Positions 54,263-63,590 of a stretch of DNA of 64,000 nt are shown here, piece by piece; position 1 is the stretch's first letter; every line of letters begins with the position of its first letter. The position numbers and the translations under genes were made by a program. The stretch is from positions 362,635-426,634 of the forward strand of contig NZ_BMWB01000004.1 of the NCBI RefSeq assembly GCF_014651015.1, written 5' to 3'. The stretch comes from Streptomyces xantholiticus (lineage in GTDB: Bacteria > Actinomycetota > Actinomycetes > Streptomycetales > Streptomycetaceae). Under the pieces are notes generated by a model. That model saw only the letters and a program-made list of their open reading frames with translations. It did not search any database and was not told where the DNA came from.

Positions 54263-54781
54263 CGCCAAGAGGGGGCTCCCGTGGTTCGCGAGGTGAGGTG
54301 CGTGCCGGCCGCCGACCCGGATCGGGGGGTGCCGTCGCTGCGGTTTCGGTGCCTTGCGGCCACCGGTCCACGGGGTACCAGGGTATCAGCGACGGGGGTG
54401 GGCCGCCTCCGGCCACGCCTGCGCACGCGCCTGCCGGGCGTCCGCGGGGGTACCGTGACGACGACGCATGGGAACCGCTCAGCGGGGGTCACCTACCGCT
54501 CACCCGTTCGGCGCCCCCATGTTGCCGGGACACTCGTACAGATCACCTACATGCGTCGTATCCTGCTCGGACACTCGCTGCCGAGCCGGACGTGTGAACG
54601 GCCTCCATCCCCAGGCCGTACCAACCGGAGAACGGCACCCCCCACCAGGCAAGTGGCAACGCCTCCCGCGTGGTGTTTTTGGGGTAGCCGCGACTCGTCA
54701 ACGACCCTTGACCGCAAGGAACCGCAGAAACCGCAGTAAGCGCCCCGTGGGGCGGACGTGGCCGTTCGACTGGAGATGCAC
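54263..54781. other. 519-bp divergent spacer between pyrG and the GH15 gene
   Basis: No credible gene; the open frames here give Arg/Thr-rich nonsense. It must hold the pyrG promoter (left) and the GH15 promoter (right; a TTGACC at about 54709 is a possible -35, but no convincing -10 follows). The A+T content rises at 54650-54740 (GTGTTTTTGGGGTAG). No strong repeat was seen. Confidence 0.5.
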
Positions 54782-56584
54782 GTGGCCGGGCGCATCGAGG
54801 ATTACGCACTCATCGGAGACATGCAGACCGCAGCACTGGTCTGCCGGGACGGCACGGTGGACTGGCTGTGCCTGCCGCGCTTCGATTCGCAGGCCATCTT
54901 CGCCGGGCTGCTCGGCACCGAGGAGCACGGCTTCTGGCGACTCGGGCCCGCCTACGGCTCGCACGCCCAGGCGCCGGTCGCGACCCGCCGCAACTACCGC
55001 GGCGACTCCCTGATCCTCGAATCCGAGTGGGACACCCCGCGCGGCACCGTCCGTGTGACCGATTTCATGCCGCCCCGTGACGGCGCGCCGCAGCTGATCC
55101 GGATCGTCGAGGGCGTCTCCGGGCGGGTGCCGATGCGCTCCGCCCTGCGGATGCGTTTCAGCTACGGACGGATCGTGCCGTGGGTCCACAAGGTCGACAA
55201 CCGCACGGTCGGCGTCGCAGGCCCCGACTCGGTGTGGCTCGACTCCGACGCGGACACGTACGGCAAGGACCTCACGACCTACTCGGACTTCACCGTCGCC
55301 CCCGGCGACCGGATCACCTTCACCCTCAGCTGGCAGCCCTCGCACAAGGAACCGCCGGCCCTCCCGGACCCCGACGGCTCTCTGGAGGCCACCGCCGAGT
55401 TCTGGCGCGAGTGGGTCGACCACTGCACGTACCACGGCCCGTACCGCGAGGCGGTGGTCCGCTCGCTGATCACGCTGAAGGCCCTGACCTACGCGCCGAC
55501 CGGCGGCATCGTCGCCGCGCCGACCACGTCCCTCCCGGAGGAGATCGGCGGCGTCCGCAACTGGGACTACCGCTACACCTGGCTGCGGGACGCGGCGATC
55601 ACCCTCTCCTCGCTGCTGCGCACCGGCTACCGGGAAGAGGCTCGTGCCTGGCGCGAATGGCTGCTGCGCGCGGTCGCCGGCGACCCGGAGAACCTGCAGA
55701 TCATGTACGGCATCGCCGGCGAGCGCGAGCTCGGCGAGGCGGAACTCGACTGGCTGCCCGGCTACGAGAACTCGGGCCCGGTGCGCGTCGGCAACGGCGC
55801 CGCCCACCAGCTCCAGCTCGACGTGTACGGCGAGGTCACCGAGGCCCTGCACCTCGCGCACATGACGGGCCTGGCCCGCAACGACTACGCATCACTGCTC
55901 CAGCTGAAACTGATCCGCTATCTGGAGAAGCACTGGAACCAGCCCGACGAGGGCATCTGGGAGGTCCGCGGGCCGCGCCGGCACTTCGTGCACTCCAAGG
56001 TGATGGCGTGGGTCGCGGTCGACCGGACGATCAAGCTGATCGAGTCCGGCGACGCGGACGGACCGCTGGACCGCTGGCGCGAACTGCGCGACGAGATCCA
56101 CCGTGACGTCTGTGAGAAGGGCTACGACCCGGAGCGCAACACGTTCACCCAGTCGTACGGCTCGAAGGAGCTGGACGCGTCCTTGCTGCTGATTCCGCAG
56201 ATGGGCTTCCTGCCGCCGGACGACAAGCGGGTCATCGGCACGATCGAGGCGATCCAGCGCGAGCTGTCCACCGACGACGGTTTCATCCTGCGGTACCCGA
56301 CGGAGGGGGCCGATGAGGGTGTGGACGGTCTTCCGGGCGACGAGGGCGCGTTCCTGGCGTGCTCGTTCTGGATGGCGGACGACCTGGCGATGATCGGGCG
56401 GGTGGACGAGGCGCGTCGGCTGTTCGAGAAGCTGCTGTTGCTGCGCAACGACCTCGGTCTGCTGGCGGAGGAGTGGGACCCGAGGCTGCAGCGCCAAGTG
56501 GGCAACTTCCCGCAGGCGTTCAGCCACGTCCCGCTGATCGACACGGCGCTCCGCCTGACCGCGTCCGGGGCGTACGGCGGTTGA
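54782..56584 (+). CDS. GH15-family glycoside hydrolase (glucoamylase or trehalase)
   Basis: 600 residues. The N-terminal beta-sandwich (GRIEDYALIGDMQTAALVCRDGTVDWLCLPRFDS) leads to the (alpha/alpha)6 barrel with EEIGGVRNWDYRYTWLRDA (substrate loop), ELDWLPGYENSGPVRVGNGAA and FLACSFWMADDLAMIGR, then LLAEEWDPR (catalytic Glu region). Mycobacterial homologues act as trehalases, so trehalose breakdown is plausible, but isomaltose or starch oligomers are possible too. GTG at 54782 follows GGAG by 6 nt. It is cytoplasmic, with no signal. Confidence 0.9.
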   Translation: MAGRIEDYALIGDMQTAALVCRDGTVDWLCLPRFDSQAIFAGLLGTEEHGFWRLGPAYGSHAQAPVATRRNYRGDSLILESEWDTPRGTVRVTDFMPPRDGAPQLIRIVEGVSGRVPMRSALRMRFSYGRIVPWVHKVDNRTVGVAGPDSVWLDSDADTYGKDLTTYSDFTVAPGDRITFTLSWQPSHKEPPALPDPDGSLEATAEFWREWVDHCTYHGPYREAVVRSLITLKALTYAPTGGIVAAPTTSLPEEIGGVRNWDYRYTWLRDAAITLSSLLRTGYREEARAWREWLLRAVAGDPENLQIMYGIAGERELGEAELDWLPGYENSGPVRVGNGAAHQLQLDVYGEVTEALHLAHMTGLARNDYASLLQLKLIRYLEKHWNQPDEGIWEVRGPRRHFVHSKVMAWVAVDRTIKLIESGDADGPLDRWRELRDEIHRDVCEKGYDPERNTFTQSYGSKELDASLLLIPQMGFLPPDDKRVIGTIEAIQRELSTDDGFILRYPTEGADEGVDGLPGDEGAFLACSFWMADDLAMIGRVDEARRLFEKLLLLRNDLGLLAEEWDPRLQRQVGNFPQAFSHVPLIDTALRLTASGAYGG

Positions 56585-56592
56585 GGCGTCGC

Positions 56593-56638
56593 GAGATCCC
56601 CGTCCGGTTCGTCAACCGGACGGGGATCTCTTCTTCTT
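56593..56638 (+). terminator. Intrinsic terminator of the GH15 gene
   Basis: GAGATCCCCGTCCGGTT (56593-56609), loop CGTC, AACCGGACGGGGATCTC (56614-56630), then TTCTTCTT. A textbook terminator, 8 nt after the stop. Confidence 0.93.
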
Positions 56639-56725
56639 CGATCGTTGCGCGTTCGATCGTGGCGCACCGCGTCGCAGACGCGGCGTACGAATGGGCGGCG
56701 AGACCCTACAGGCGCGAGGCTGCTG

Positions 56726-56755
56726 TTGTCCTTGGAACTGCCGCCCCGGTAGCGT
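56726..56755 (+). promoter_or_regulatory. Promoter of the PucR gene, leaderless type
   Basis: TTGTCC (56726-56731), 18-nt spacer, TAGCGT (56750-56755), then 8 nt to the ATG. No usable ribosome site is present, so the transcript probably starts at or next to the ATG. Confidence 0.6.
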
Positions 56756-56763
56756 CCTGAGGC

Positions 56764-58386
56764 ATGGAAACGCAGGGCGGCATCACCGTGCGTCGGGCAC
56801 TCGAGCTGCCCGGCCTCCGCAGCGGTCTCCCAGAGGTACTCGCCGGGGCGGACCGGCTGGAGCGCACAGTGCGCTGGGTGCACGCCGGCGAGGTGCCGAA
56901 CATCGCCTCGCTGCTCAAGGGCGGCGAGCTGCTGCTGACGACCGGTCTGGGTCTCGGCACCCGCCCGGCGGAGCAGCGTGGCTTCGTGCACCGGCTCGCC
57001 GAACGCGGCATCGCGGCGCTCGTCGTCGAGCTGGGGCCGCGTTTCTCCCGGCTGCCGGCATCGATCGTGGAGGCCGCGCGGGCCGCCGGGCTGCCGCTGG
57101 TGCAACTGCACCGCGAGGTGCCGTTCGTGACCGTGACGGAAGAGATCCACACCGAGATCGTCAACGGCCACTACGCGCTGCTACAGCAGGCGGAGGAGGT
57201 GCACCGCCGCTGCACCGAGGCCCTGCTCGGCGGGGGCGGCGTGCCCCAGGTGCTCGGGATCCTCGCGTCGTTCACCGGCGACCCGGTGTTCCTCGAGACA
57301 CCCGACGGACAGCTGCTGTACGCCGCCGACCTGCCGGGCGGCGAGACCGCGCCCGCCGACCCTCTCCAGGTGTGGGAGGGCCTGCGCGGCGGCCGGCACG
57401 ACGGCCCGCCGGCGAACGCCGTCCTCGTCGACGTGCCCGGCGGCGGGCTCGGGGCAGGCGCGGTCCGTGCCCGGCTGGTGCTGCTTGCCGTCTCCTCCCC
57501 GCTGCTGCCCGTGCACCGGATGGCCGCGGAGCGGGCGGCGGGCATCCTCGCCGTGGTCCTGATGCAGGCCCGCCAGGAGGAGGAGCTCGCCGCCCGCGGA
57601 CGGGGCGACTTCCTCACCGACCTGGCGGAGGGCCGCATCGCCCCGGAGGCCGCGCCCGCCCAGGCGCGGGTCCTCGGCTTCAAGCCTGGTACGGGGCCGC
57701 TGCTGCCCGTGGTGATGCGGCTCGCTGCCGAGCTGACGCCTACCGGCAACTGGGCGGTGCTCGCCCGCGCCGTCTCCGAGGAACTGTCGTCCCTCGGGGT
57801 GCCGGTGCTGCTCGGTGTGCGACCGGTCGAGGGCAGGGTCCCGCTCCTGGTCGGCCTGCGGACCGAGACCGACCGGGCAGCCGTCGCCGACCGGGTCGCG
57901 GAGGCGCTGCGTGCCGGGGTGGCGCGGGCCGGACTGGAACGCGCGGGCGCGCACCCGCCGGTCGTCGTGGTCGCCGCCGCGGGCGGCTGGGCCGTGGCGA
58001 GCGCGGCCCTGCGGCACGCGGCGGAGACGGCGACCGCGGCGCAGGGCCTGGGCGACCGGCCCTGGTACGACGCCCGCCGCCTCGACATCGACCTGCTGCT
58101 GTGGCGGCTGCGTGAACATCCGGATCTGGCGGCGTTCGTCGACCGGGCGATCGGGCCGCTGCGGGCCCATGACGCGGCGTCACGGCCGCCGCTGCTGCCG
58201 ACGCTCGAGACGTATCTGGCGCACGCGGGCCGCAAGGCGGAGACCGCGCGGGAGCTGCATCTGAACCGTCAGACGCTGTACAACCGGCTGGCACGGATCG
58301 GGGAGCTGCTCGGCACGGACCTGGAGGACCCGGAGACGGTCCTGGCGTTGAGCGTGGCGCTGCGGGCGCGCCGCCACACCCGCTGA
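56764..58386 (+). CDS. PucR-family transcriptional regulator
   Basis: 540 residues. The N-terminal PucR domain (ITVRRALELPGLRSGLPEVLAG, VRWVHAGEVPNIASLLKGGELLLTTG, GFVHRLAERGIAALVVELG) is followed by a GGDEF-like middle and the C-terminal HTH_30 (TLETYLAHAGRKAETARELH, LNRQTLYNRLARIGELLG). Such proteins activate purine, amino acid or polyhydroxyalkanoate catabolism genes. No target is encoded close by. Its start is ATG 56764. Confidence 0.93.
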   Translation: METQGGITVRRALELPGLRSGLPEVLAGADRLERTVRWVHAGEVPNIASLLKGGELLLTTGLGLGTRPAEQRGFVHRLAERGIAALVVELGPRFSRLPASIVEAARAAGLPLVQLHREVPFVTVTEEIHTEIVNGHYALLQQAEEVHRRCTEALLGGGGVPQVLGILASFTGDPVFLETPDGQLLYAADLPGGETAPADPLQVWEGLRGGRHDGPPANAVLVDVPGGGLGAGAVRARLVLLAVSSPLLPVHRMAAERAAGILAVVLMQARQEEELAARGRGDFLTDLAEGRIAPEAAPAQARVLGFKPGTGPLLPVVMRLAAELTPTGNWAVLARAVSEELSSLGVPVLLGVRPVEGRVPLLVGLRTETDRAAVADRVAEALRAGVARAGLERAGAHPPVVVVAAAGGWAVASAALRHAAETATAAQGLGDRPWYDARRLDIDLLLWRLREHPDLAAFVDRAIGPLRAHDAASRPPLLPTLETYLAHAGRKAETARELHLNRQTLYNRLARIGELLGTDLEDPETVLALSVALRARRHTR

Positions 58387-58521
58387 CGCCCGGCCAGGCC
58401 GCTGCGCGGGCTTGTTCCCCTCCCCCTTACCGAACCGGTGCGAGCCCCGAAGGCGTTACGGCTGGCCCGGGGGCGTGGGGGCCGGCACTCGTCCTCGGCA
58501 CGGCAGGGCTGCCCGCAGCGG

Positions 58522-59601
58522 TCAGAGCCGCGCCGTCAGCTCGTCGTACATGCTCAGGACCTGTGCCACCGTCTCGTCCTCCGTCGGCCATGTCCCGGCC
58601 TGCGCCCGCCCCGCCGCCGACAGCCGATCCCGCCGCGCCGGGTCGGACAGCAGCCGCGTCACCGACGACGACAGCGCGACACAGTCGCCGTACGGCACCA
58701 ACTCCGCTGCCTCGCCGACAAGTTCGGGGACGCCGCCGACCGCCGTGGCGACCAGGGGCACGCCGAGCCGCAGCGCCTCCTGTGCGAGCAAGGGGCGGGC
58801 CTCCCAGCGGGAGGGGAGGACGGCCACGTCCGCCGCGGCCAGCAGTTCGGGAATGTCCGCGCGGCGGCCCAGCAGATGCACCTGGAGGTCCTCGTCGGCG
58901 ATGCGGCGTCGGAGCGCCTCCCGGGCCGGGCCCTCGCCCGCGATCATCAGCAGCGGCGCCGGGTCCTGTCCGCTCCACGACCGGGCGGCGTCGAGCAGCG
59001 TGCCGTAGCCGCGGTGCCGCTCGAGCGCGCCGACGGCCAGCAGCAACGGGCGCTCCACGACGCCCAGCTCGGCCCGGAGCTTGCCGCCTGCGGCGGCCCG
59101 GGCGCACGATGCCGGCTGTGTCGCCACCGGAGCGAGCCTGGCGTCGCGCGCACCGCAGGCCCGGGCCCGGTCGACCAGTTCGGAGCATGTACCGAGGACG
59201 ACCGTGGCCGCCCGCACGGCCCTGCGCTCCAGCAGTCGCAGGACCGCTTCCCGCGCCCCGTGGGCGCGGGTGTGCCAGGTGACGACGAGCGGGACGCGGG
59301 CGCGCTGCCCGCCGAGGGCGAGCGCGGCGCGCACGGCGGCGTGCAGCCCGTGCGCGTGCACCACGTCCGCCCCGGCGCACGCCGCCCGCAGCACGGCGAC
59401 CGTCGACGGGTCGCTCCGGCGCGCGACGGCCGCGAACTGCGCGCCGGCGCCCCGGAAGTCGTGGACGTGGTCGATATCGGCGGGGGCGCACACCGTCACC
59501 CGCACGCCCCGTGCCGCCAGCCCCGCGGCCAGCGACCTGACGTGCGCGCTGCTGCCCGCACTGCCGCCGCCCAGCACTTGGACCGTACGCAGCTGTGTCA
59601 C
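58522..59601 (-). CDS. GT4-family glycosyltransferase
   Basis: 359 residues. The N-terminal Rossmann part shows VQVLGGGSAGSSAHVRSLAAGLAARG and DVVHAHGLHAAVRAALA. The C-terminal half has LLLAVGALERHRGYGTLLDAAR and PSRWEARPLLAQEALRLGVPLVAT (the EX7E donor motif). The substrate is unknown; it may belong to cell-envelope glycan or lipid glycosylation. GTG at 59601 has no ribosome site and could be leaderless. An upstream frame to 59694 is poorly supported. It lies downstream of recN on the same strand, behind a terminator. Confidence 0.86.
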   Translation of the reverse strand: MTQLRTVQVLGGGSAGSSAHVRSLAAGLAARGVRVTVCAPADIDHVHDFRGAGAQFAAVARRSDPSTVAVLRAACAGADVVHAHGLHAAVRAALALGGQRARVPLVVTWHTRAHGAREAVLRLLERRAVRAATVVLGTCSELVDRARACGARDARLAPVATQPASCARAAAGGKLRAELGVVERPLLLAVGALERHRGYGTLLDAARSWSGQDPAPLLMIAGEGPAREALRRRIADEDLQVHLLGRRADIPELLAAADVAVLPSRWEARPLLAQEALRLGVPLVATAVGGVPELVGEAAELVPYGDCVALSSSVTRLLSDPARRDRLSAAGRAQAGTWPTEDETVAQVLSMYDELTARL

Positions 59602-59678
59602 GCGCCAAGGATGCCAGCCCGTACGGACGTTCCGGCACCGTCCGTGTGTCGTGCCTGTGTACGGAAGCTGGTCAGGCT

Positions 59679-59710
59679 GACCGGGATCACTCACATGGGT
59701 GATCCCGGTC
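59679..59710 (-). terminator. Terminator of recN
   Basis: GACCGGGATCAC (59679-59690) with GTGATCCCGGTC (59699-59710), loop of 8 nt, 19 nt after the recN stop. Confidence 0.85.
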
Positions 59711-59729
59711 CGCGCCGGACGAGATGGGC

Positions 59730-61472
59730 CTACCCGTCCGCCCGTGCCGTCGCCAGCAACTCCTCCGCGTGGGCGCGGGCGGTCTCGGAGTTCTCCTGGC
59801 CGGCCAGCATGCGGGACAGCTCCCGCACCCGGTCCTCGCCCTCCAGGGCGGTCACGCCGCTCCTGGTGACCGTGCCGTCATTGGTCTTCTCCACCAGCAG
59901 CTGGCGGTCCGCGAACGCCGCGACCTGCGGAAGGTGTGTCACCACGACGACCTGCGCCGACTTCGCCAGCTTGGCGAGCCGGCGCCCGATCTCGACGGCC
60001 GCCTTGCCGCCGACGCCCGCGTCGACCTCGTCGAAGAGGTACGTCGGCACGGGATCGCTCCCCGCGAAGACGACCTCGACCGCGAGCATCACCCGGGACA
60101 GCTCGCCGCCCGACGCGCCCTTGGCGATCGGCCGCGGCGGGGCCCCGGGGTGCGGAGCGAGGAGCAACTCGACCTCGTCGACGCCGTGGGGCCCGTACGC
60201 CACCGGCCGGCCGCCGACCTCGACGCCGTGCGGATCCTCCGTCTGCCGGATCGCGAACGACACCCGGGCGTGCGGCATCGCCAGCGAGGCCAGCTCCTCC
60301 GTCACGGCCTCGGCGAAACGTGCCGCGGCCTCCGTGCGTGCATCCGTCAACGCCTGGGCCAGACCGGACAGTTCGTCGCGCAGTGCGTCCCGCTCGACCG
60401 TCAGCTCGCCGATGCGGTCGTCGTCCCCGTCCAGTTCGGTGAGCCGGGCCGCGCCCTGCTCCGCCCACGCGAGGACGGCGGCGATGTTCTCGCCGTACTT
60501 GCGGGTCAGCTGGGTCAGCGCGGCCCGCCGCTCCTCGACGGCGGCGAGCCGCAGCGGGTCGGCGTCCAGATTGTCGGCGTACCCGGCGAGCTCGCCGGCC
60601 ACGTCCCCGAGCAGGATGGAGATCTCGCCGATCCGGTCGGCGAGCGCCGCCAGCGCCGGATCGTGGGAGCGTACGGCGTCCAGCGCCCGCCCGGCGCCGG
60701 CGACGAGTGTCGTGGCGTCGACGACCTCCGGGTCCTCCGGGTTGCCCGCCAGGGCGGCGTGCGCGACGGACGCGGCGGACGCGAGTGCCTCCGCGTGGCC
60801 GAGCCGCTCCGCCTCCGCGGCGAGCTCGACGTCCTCCCCGGCACGCGGCTCCACGGCGGTGACCTCGTCGAGGCCGAAGCGCAGCAGGTCAGCCTCCTGG
60901 GCGCGCTCGCGTGCGCGCGTCGTCAGCTCGTCGAGCTCCGCACTGACGGCACGCAGCCGCCGATAGGCGGCAGCGTACTTGGCGTGCGGTCCGGAGACGG
61001 CGTCACCCGCGTACCGGTCGAGGGCCTCCCGCTGCCGAGCGGGACGCAGCAGGCCCTGCTGGTCGGTCTGGCCGTGCACGGCGACGAGTTCGTCGGCGAG
61101 CTCGGACAGCATGCCCACCGGCACGGAGCGCCCTCCGAGATGGGCCCGGGAGCGCCCCTCGGCAGAAACGGTCCGGCTGATCAGCAGGGTGCCTTCGTCG
61201 AGCTCGGCCCCTGCCTCCTCCGCGCGCAGCGCGGCCGGGGCGCCCGGGGACACGCTGATCCGCCCCTCCACCACGGCCGACTTCGCGCCGATCCGCACCA
61301 GCGCGGGGTCGGCGCGCCCGCCGAGCAGCAGCCCCAGGCTGGTGACGACCATCGTCTTGCCGGCGCCCGTCTCGCCGGTCACCGCCGTGAATCCGGGCGA
61401 CAGCTCGACAACCGCGTCGTCGATGACCCCGAGTGACCGTATCCGCATCTCCTCCAACACGGACACGACCAT
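59730..61472 (-). CDS. recN: DNA repair protein RecN
   Basis: 580 residues, SMC-like. The N-terminal ATPase half (MRIRSLGVIDDAVVELSPGF, VTGETGAGKTMVVTSL) is followed by a coiled-coil (about 150-400, e.g. LRAVSAELDELTTRARERAQEA). The C-terminal half has KGASGGELSRVMLAVEVVF (signature motif), YLFDEVDAGVGGKAAVEIG (Walker B) and VVVVTHLPQVAAFADRQLLV. It holds DNA ends together in double-strand-break repair. Start ATG 61472; later starts at 61460 or 61448 are also possible. No LexA-like box is visible upstream. It is the last gene of tlyA-nadK-recN. Confidence 0.96.
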   Translation of the reverse strand: MVVSVLEEMRIRSLGVIDDAVVELSPGFTAVTGETGAGKTMVVTSLGLLLGGRADPALVRIGAKSAVVEGRISVSPGAPAALRAEEAGAELDEGTLLISRTVSAEGRSRAHLGGRSVPVGMLSELADELVAVHGQTDQQGLLRPARQREALDRYAGDAVSGPHAKYAAAYRRLRAVSAELDELTTRARERAQEADLLRFGLDEVTAVEPRAGEDVELAAEAERLGHAEALASAASVAHAALAGNPEDPEVVDATTLVAGAGRALDAVRSHDPALAALADRIGEISILLGDVAGELAGYADNLDADPLRLAAVEERRAALTQLTRKYGENIAAVLAWAEQGAARLTELDGDDDRIGELTVERDALRDELSGLAQALTDARTEAAARFAEAVTEELASLAMPHARVSFAIRQTEDPHGVEVGGRPVAYGPHGVDEVELLLAPHPGAPPRPIAKGASGGELSRVMLAVEVVFAGSDPVPTYLFDEVDAGVGGKAAVEIGRRLAKLAKSAQVVVVTHLPQVAAFADRQLLVEKTNDGTVTRSGVTALEGEDRVRELSRMLAGQENSETARAHAEELLATARADG

Positions 61473-61538
61473 ACGAGGTCCGGCCCCTCGTGTGCGACGG
61501 ACCCCGGTGTCCGATTCACTCTCCCGGGACGGAACGGT

Positions 61539-62468
61539 TCAGTGCGGGGCCCCGCGCCAGCCGGAGACCGGGAGGGCGAACTTGGCCACCAGCCGGTCCG
61601 TGAACGACGCGTGGTGCAGCCGGGCGAGGCGTACGGGTACGGCGCCCCGACGGACTTCCACACGCGCCGCGTGCGGCAGTTCGACGGTCCGGCGCCCGTC
61701 GCACCACAGGACCCCGTGCGGGGTGTGCGGCTGGATCTCCACCGCCAGCACCGACGTGGGCGAGGTCACCAGCGGCTTGGCGAACAGCGCGTGCGCGCTG
61801 ATCGGCACCATCAGCAGCGCCTCCACCTCGGGCCAGACCACCGGCCCGCCGGCCGAGAAGGCGTACGCCGTCGAGCCGGTCGGGGTGGCGCAGACGATGC
61901 CGTCGCAGCCGAAACCGGTCGCCGGCCGCCCGTCGATCTCGAGGACGACCTCGAGCATCCGCTCGGGCGAGACCTTCTGCACGGCCGCCTCGTTCAGCGC
62001 CCAGTCCCGGTGCACGATGTCGCCGTTGCTACGCACCACGACATCGATGGTCATGCGCTCCTCGACCTCGTAGGCGCGGGTGACGACCCGGTCGACGACC
62101 TTGTCGAGGTCGTCCCGCTCGGCCTCCGCGAGGAAGCCGACCCGCCCCAGGTTGACGCCGAGCATCGGCACCCCTGACGCACGGGCGAACTCGGCACCGC
62201 GCAGCAGCGTCCCGTCGCCGCCGAGGACGATCAGCAGCTCGCAGCCGTCGAGTACCTCAGGGGTCGCGTCGGCCACCGTCTCGACCGAGGCCGGCAGCGG
62301 CAGGTCGGCCGCCTCCGCGGCCAGCACGCGTACGCCGATGCCGCTGCGCAGCAGCCCCTGGACGACGAGCTCGGCGCTGCGGATGGCCGCAGGCCGGCCG
62401 GTGTGCGCGAGCAGGAAGACAGTACGTCTCGAGGTGGTGCCCTGTGTTGCATCTGTTGTCGTGGTCAA
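61539..62468 (-). CDS. nadK: NAD kinase
   Basis: 309 residues. LIVLGGDGTLLRGAEFA (GGDG motif), LGVNLGRVGFLAEAER, ALNEAAVQKVSPERML (NE motif) and GFGCDGIVCATPTGSTAYAFSAGGPVV are the NAD-kinase signatures. It makes NADP. The start is TTG (62468), 6 nt after GGAGGG, and TTGA overlaps the tlyA stop. A frame to 62537 lies inside tlyA and was rejected. It is part of the tlyA-nadK-recN operon. Confidence 0.96.
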   Translation of the reverse strand: MTTTTDATQGTTSRRTVFLLAHTGRPAAIRSAELVVQGLLRSGIGVRVLAAEAADLPLPASVETVADATPEVLDGCELLIVLGGDGTLLRGAEFARASGVPMLGVNLGRVGFLAEAERDDLDKVVDRVVTRAYEVEERMTIDVVVRSNGDIVHRDWALNEAAVQKVSPERMLEVVLEIDGRPATGFGCDGIVCATPTGSTAYAFSAGGPVVWPEVEALLMVPISAHALFAKPLVTSPTSVLAVEIQPHTPHGVLWCDGRRTVELPHAARVEVRRGAVPVRLARLHHASFTDRLVAKFALPVSGWRGAPH

Positions 62469-63280
62469 CGAGGTCCCTCCGCCACTGCGCGGTCGACGTC
62501 CGCCGGATCGAGCTCGGGCGCACCGGCCCTGAGCCACAGAAAGTATTCGACGTTGCCGGAGGGACCCGGTAGTGGACTTGCGGTCACTCCGCGCACCCCG
62601 AGCCCGAGCTCCGCCGCCCTCTGCGCGACGGCCCGGACGGCTTCGGCCCGCAGCTCCGGGCTGCGCACCACTCCCCCGCTGCCGAGGCGCTCCTTGCCGA
62701 CCTCGAACTGCGGCTTGACCATGAGCACAAGGTCCGCGTCGGGAGCGCTGCAGCGCACCATGGCGGGCAGCACGAGCCCGAGCGGAATGAAGGACAGATC
62801 CCCCACCACAAGGTCCACCGGCACTCCGTCGATCGTCTCCAACGTCATTTCACGAACGTTGGTACGGTCCTTGACCGTGACGCGTTCATCGCTCTGCAGG
62901 GACCAGGCGAGCTGCCCGTAGCCGACGTCCACGGCGACGACGTGCCCGGCGCCGGCGCGCAGCAGCACATCGGTGAAGCCTCCGGTCGACGCGCCGGCGT
63001 CCAGCGCCCGCCGACCCTCCACCTTCAATCCCAGCGGCGTGAACGCGGCGAGCGCGCCTGCCAGCTTGTGCCCGCCGCGCGACACGTAGTCGGGGTCGCT
63101 GTCGTCGGCCGCGACGACGATCGCGGCGCTGGTCTCGACCTGGGTGGCGGGTTTGGTCGCCGTGTTGCGGCCGACGGTCACCCGGCCCGCGGCGATCAGC
63201 TGGCTCGCGTGCTCGCGCGAACGCGCGAGTTTCCGGCGTACCAGCTCTGCGTCGAGACGGCGGCGGGCCACTCCTGCCAC
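62465..63280 (-). CDS. tlyA: TlyA-family rRNA 2'-O-methyltransferase
   Basis: 271 residues. An N-terminal S4-like domain (RRRLDAELVRRKLARSREHASQLIAAGRVTV) precedes the FtsJ-like methyltransferase: YVSRGGHKLAGAL, LDAGASTGGFTDVLLRAGAGHVVAVDVGYGQ (SAM site), DLVVGDLSFIPLGLVLPAMV and LVLMVKPQFEVGKE. It methylates 16S/23S rRNA riboses, and homologues give capreomycin susceptibility. GTG start. Only 7 nt follow the preceding small gene's stop. Confidence 0.96.
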   Translation of the reverse strand: MAGVARRRLDAELVRRKLARSREHASQLIAAGRVTVGRNTATKPATQVETSAAIVVAADDSDPDYVSRGGHKLAGALAAFTPLGLKVEGRRALDAGASTGGFTDVLLRAGAGHVVAVDVGYGQLAWSLQSDERVTVKDRTNVREMTLETIDGVPVDLVVGDLSFIPLGLVLPAMVRCSAPDADLVLMVKPQFEVGKERLGSGGVVRSPELRAEAVRAVAQRAAELGLGVRGVTASPLPGPSGNVEYFLWLRAGAPELDPADVDRAVAEGPR

Positions 63281-63287
63281 GTGCGGT

Positions 63288-63548
63288 TCAGCTCCTGTGG
63301 TTGTGCGGTACCGGCTGGGGCCCCGGACGGGTGTCCAGCGCGGTCAGCGCGTCCCTGAGCCCCCGGTGTACATCCTCGTACACCTCGAGGTGTCCGTCGG
63401 CAGCGAGGTGGTCGACATCGGCCAGCCGCTCGAGCAGCACGTCGACGCCGGTGTCGCCGGTGGGCACACGCGATACGCCGAGAGGCGCGGGGTGCGCGGG
63501 GTCCTGCGCCGGCGCCGGTTCGGGCATCGAGTCGCTCATGTCGCTCAT
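63288..63548 (-). CDS. Small conserved protein upstream of tlyA
   Basis: 86 residues. A disordered proline-rich head (SDSMPEPAPAQDPAHPAPLG) is followed by a predicted helical segment: DTGVDVLLERLADVDHLAADGHLEVYEDVHRGLRDALTAL. The helix pair looks like a conserved tail of streptomycete proteins located before tlyA. No known function. The ATG lies 6 nt after TAGCGT (minus strand), so the gene is probably leaderless. It starts the tlyA-nadK-recN transcript, 7 nt before tlyA. Confidence 0.75.
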   Translation of the reverse strand: MSDMSDSMPEPAPAQDPAHPAPLGVSRVPTGDTGVDVLLERLADVDHLAADGHLEVYEDVHRGLRDALTALDTRPGPQPVPHNHRS

Positions 63549-63554
63549 GCCCAG

Positions 63555-63582
63555 ACGCTACCGCGAAGCCCTGCGGTACCGT
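63555..63582. promoter_or_regulatory. Back-to-back leaderless-type promoters
   Basis: Minus strand TAGCGT (63560-63555) lies 6 nt before the small gene's ATG. Plus strand TACCGT (63577-63582) lies 8 nt before the SCP2 ATG. Only 42 bp separate the two start codons, so the promoters overlap and may interfere. Confidence 0.5.
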
Positions 63583-63590
63583 CGCTGCCG

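Noticed and set aside
54790..56580. Annotating the GH15 gene as a firm trehalase
   Set aside because: Sequence supports the GH15 fold, but substrate choice between trehalose and glucans cannot be read from motifs alone.
58438..60966. 842-codon plus-strand open frame
   Set aside because: Runs antisense through both the GT4 gene and recN; low-complexity translation.
61473..61538. LexA box upstream of recN
   Set aside because: No CGAAC-N4-GTTCG-like sequence with two or fewer mismatches was seen in the 66-nt spacer.
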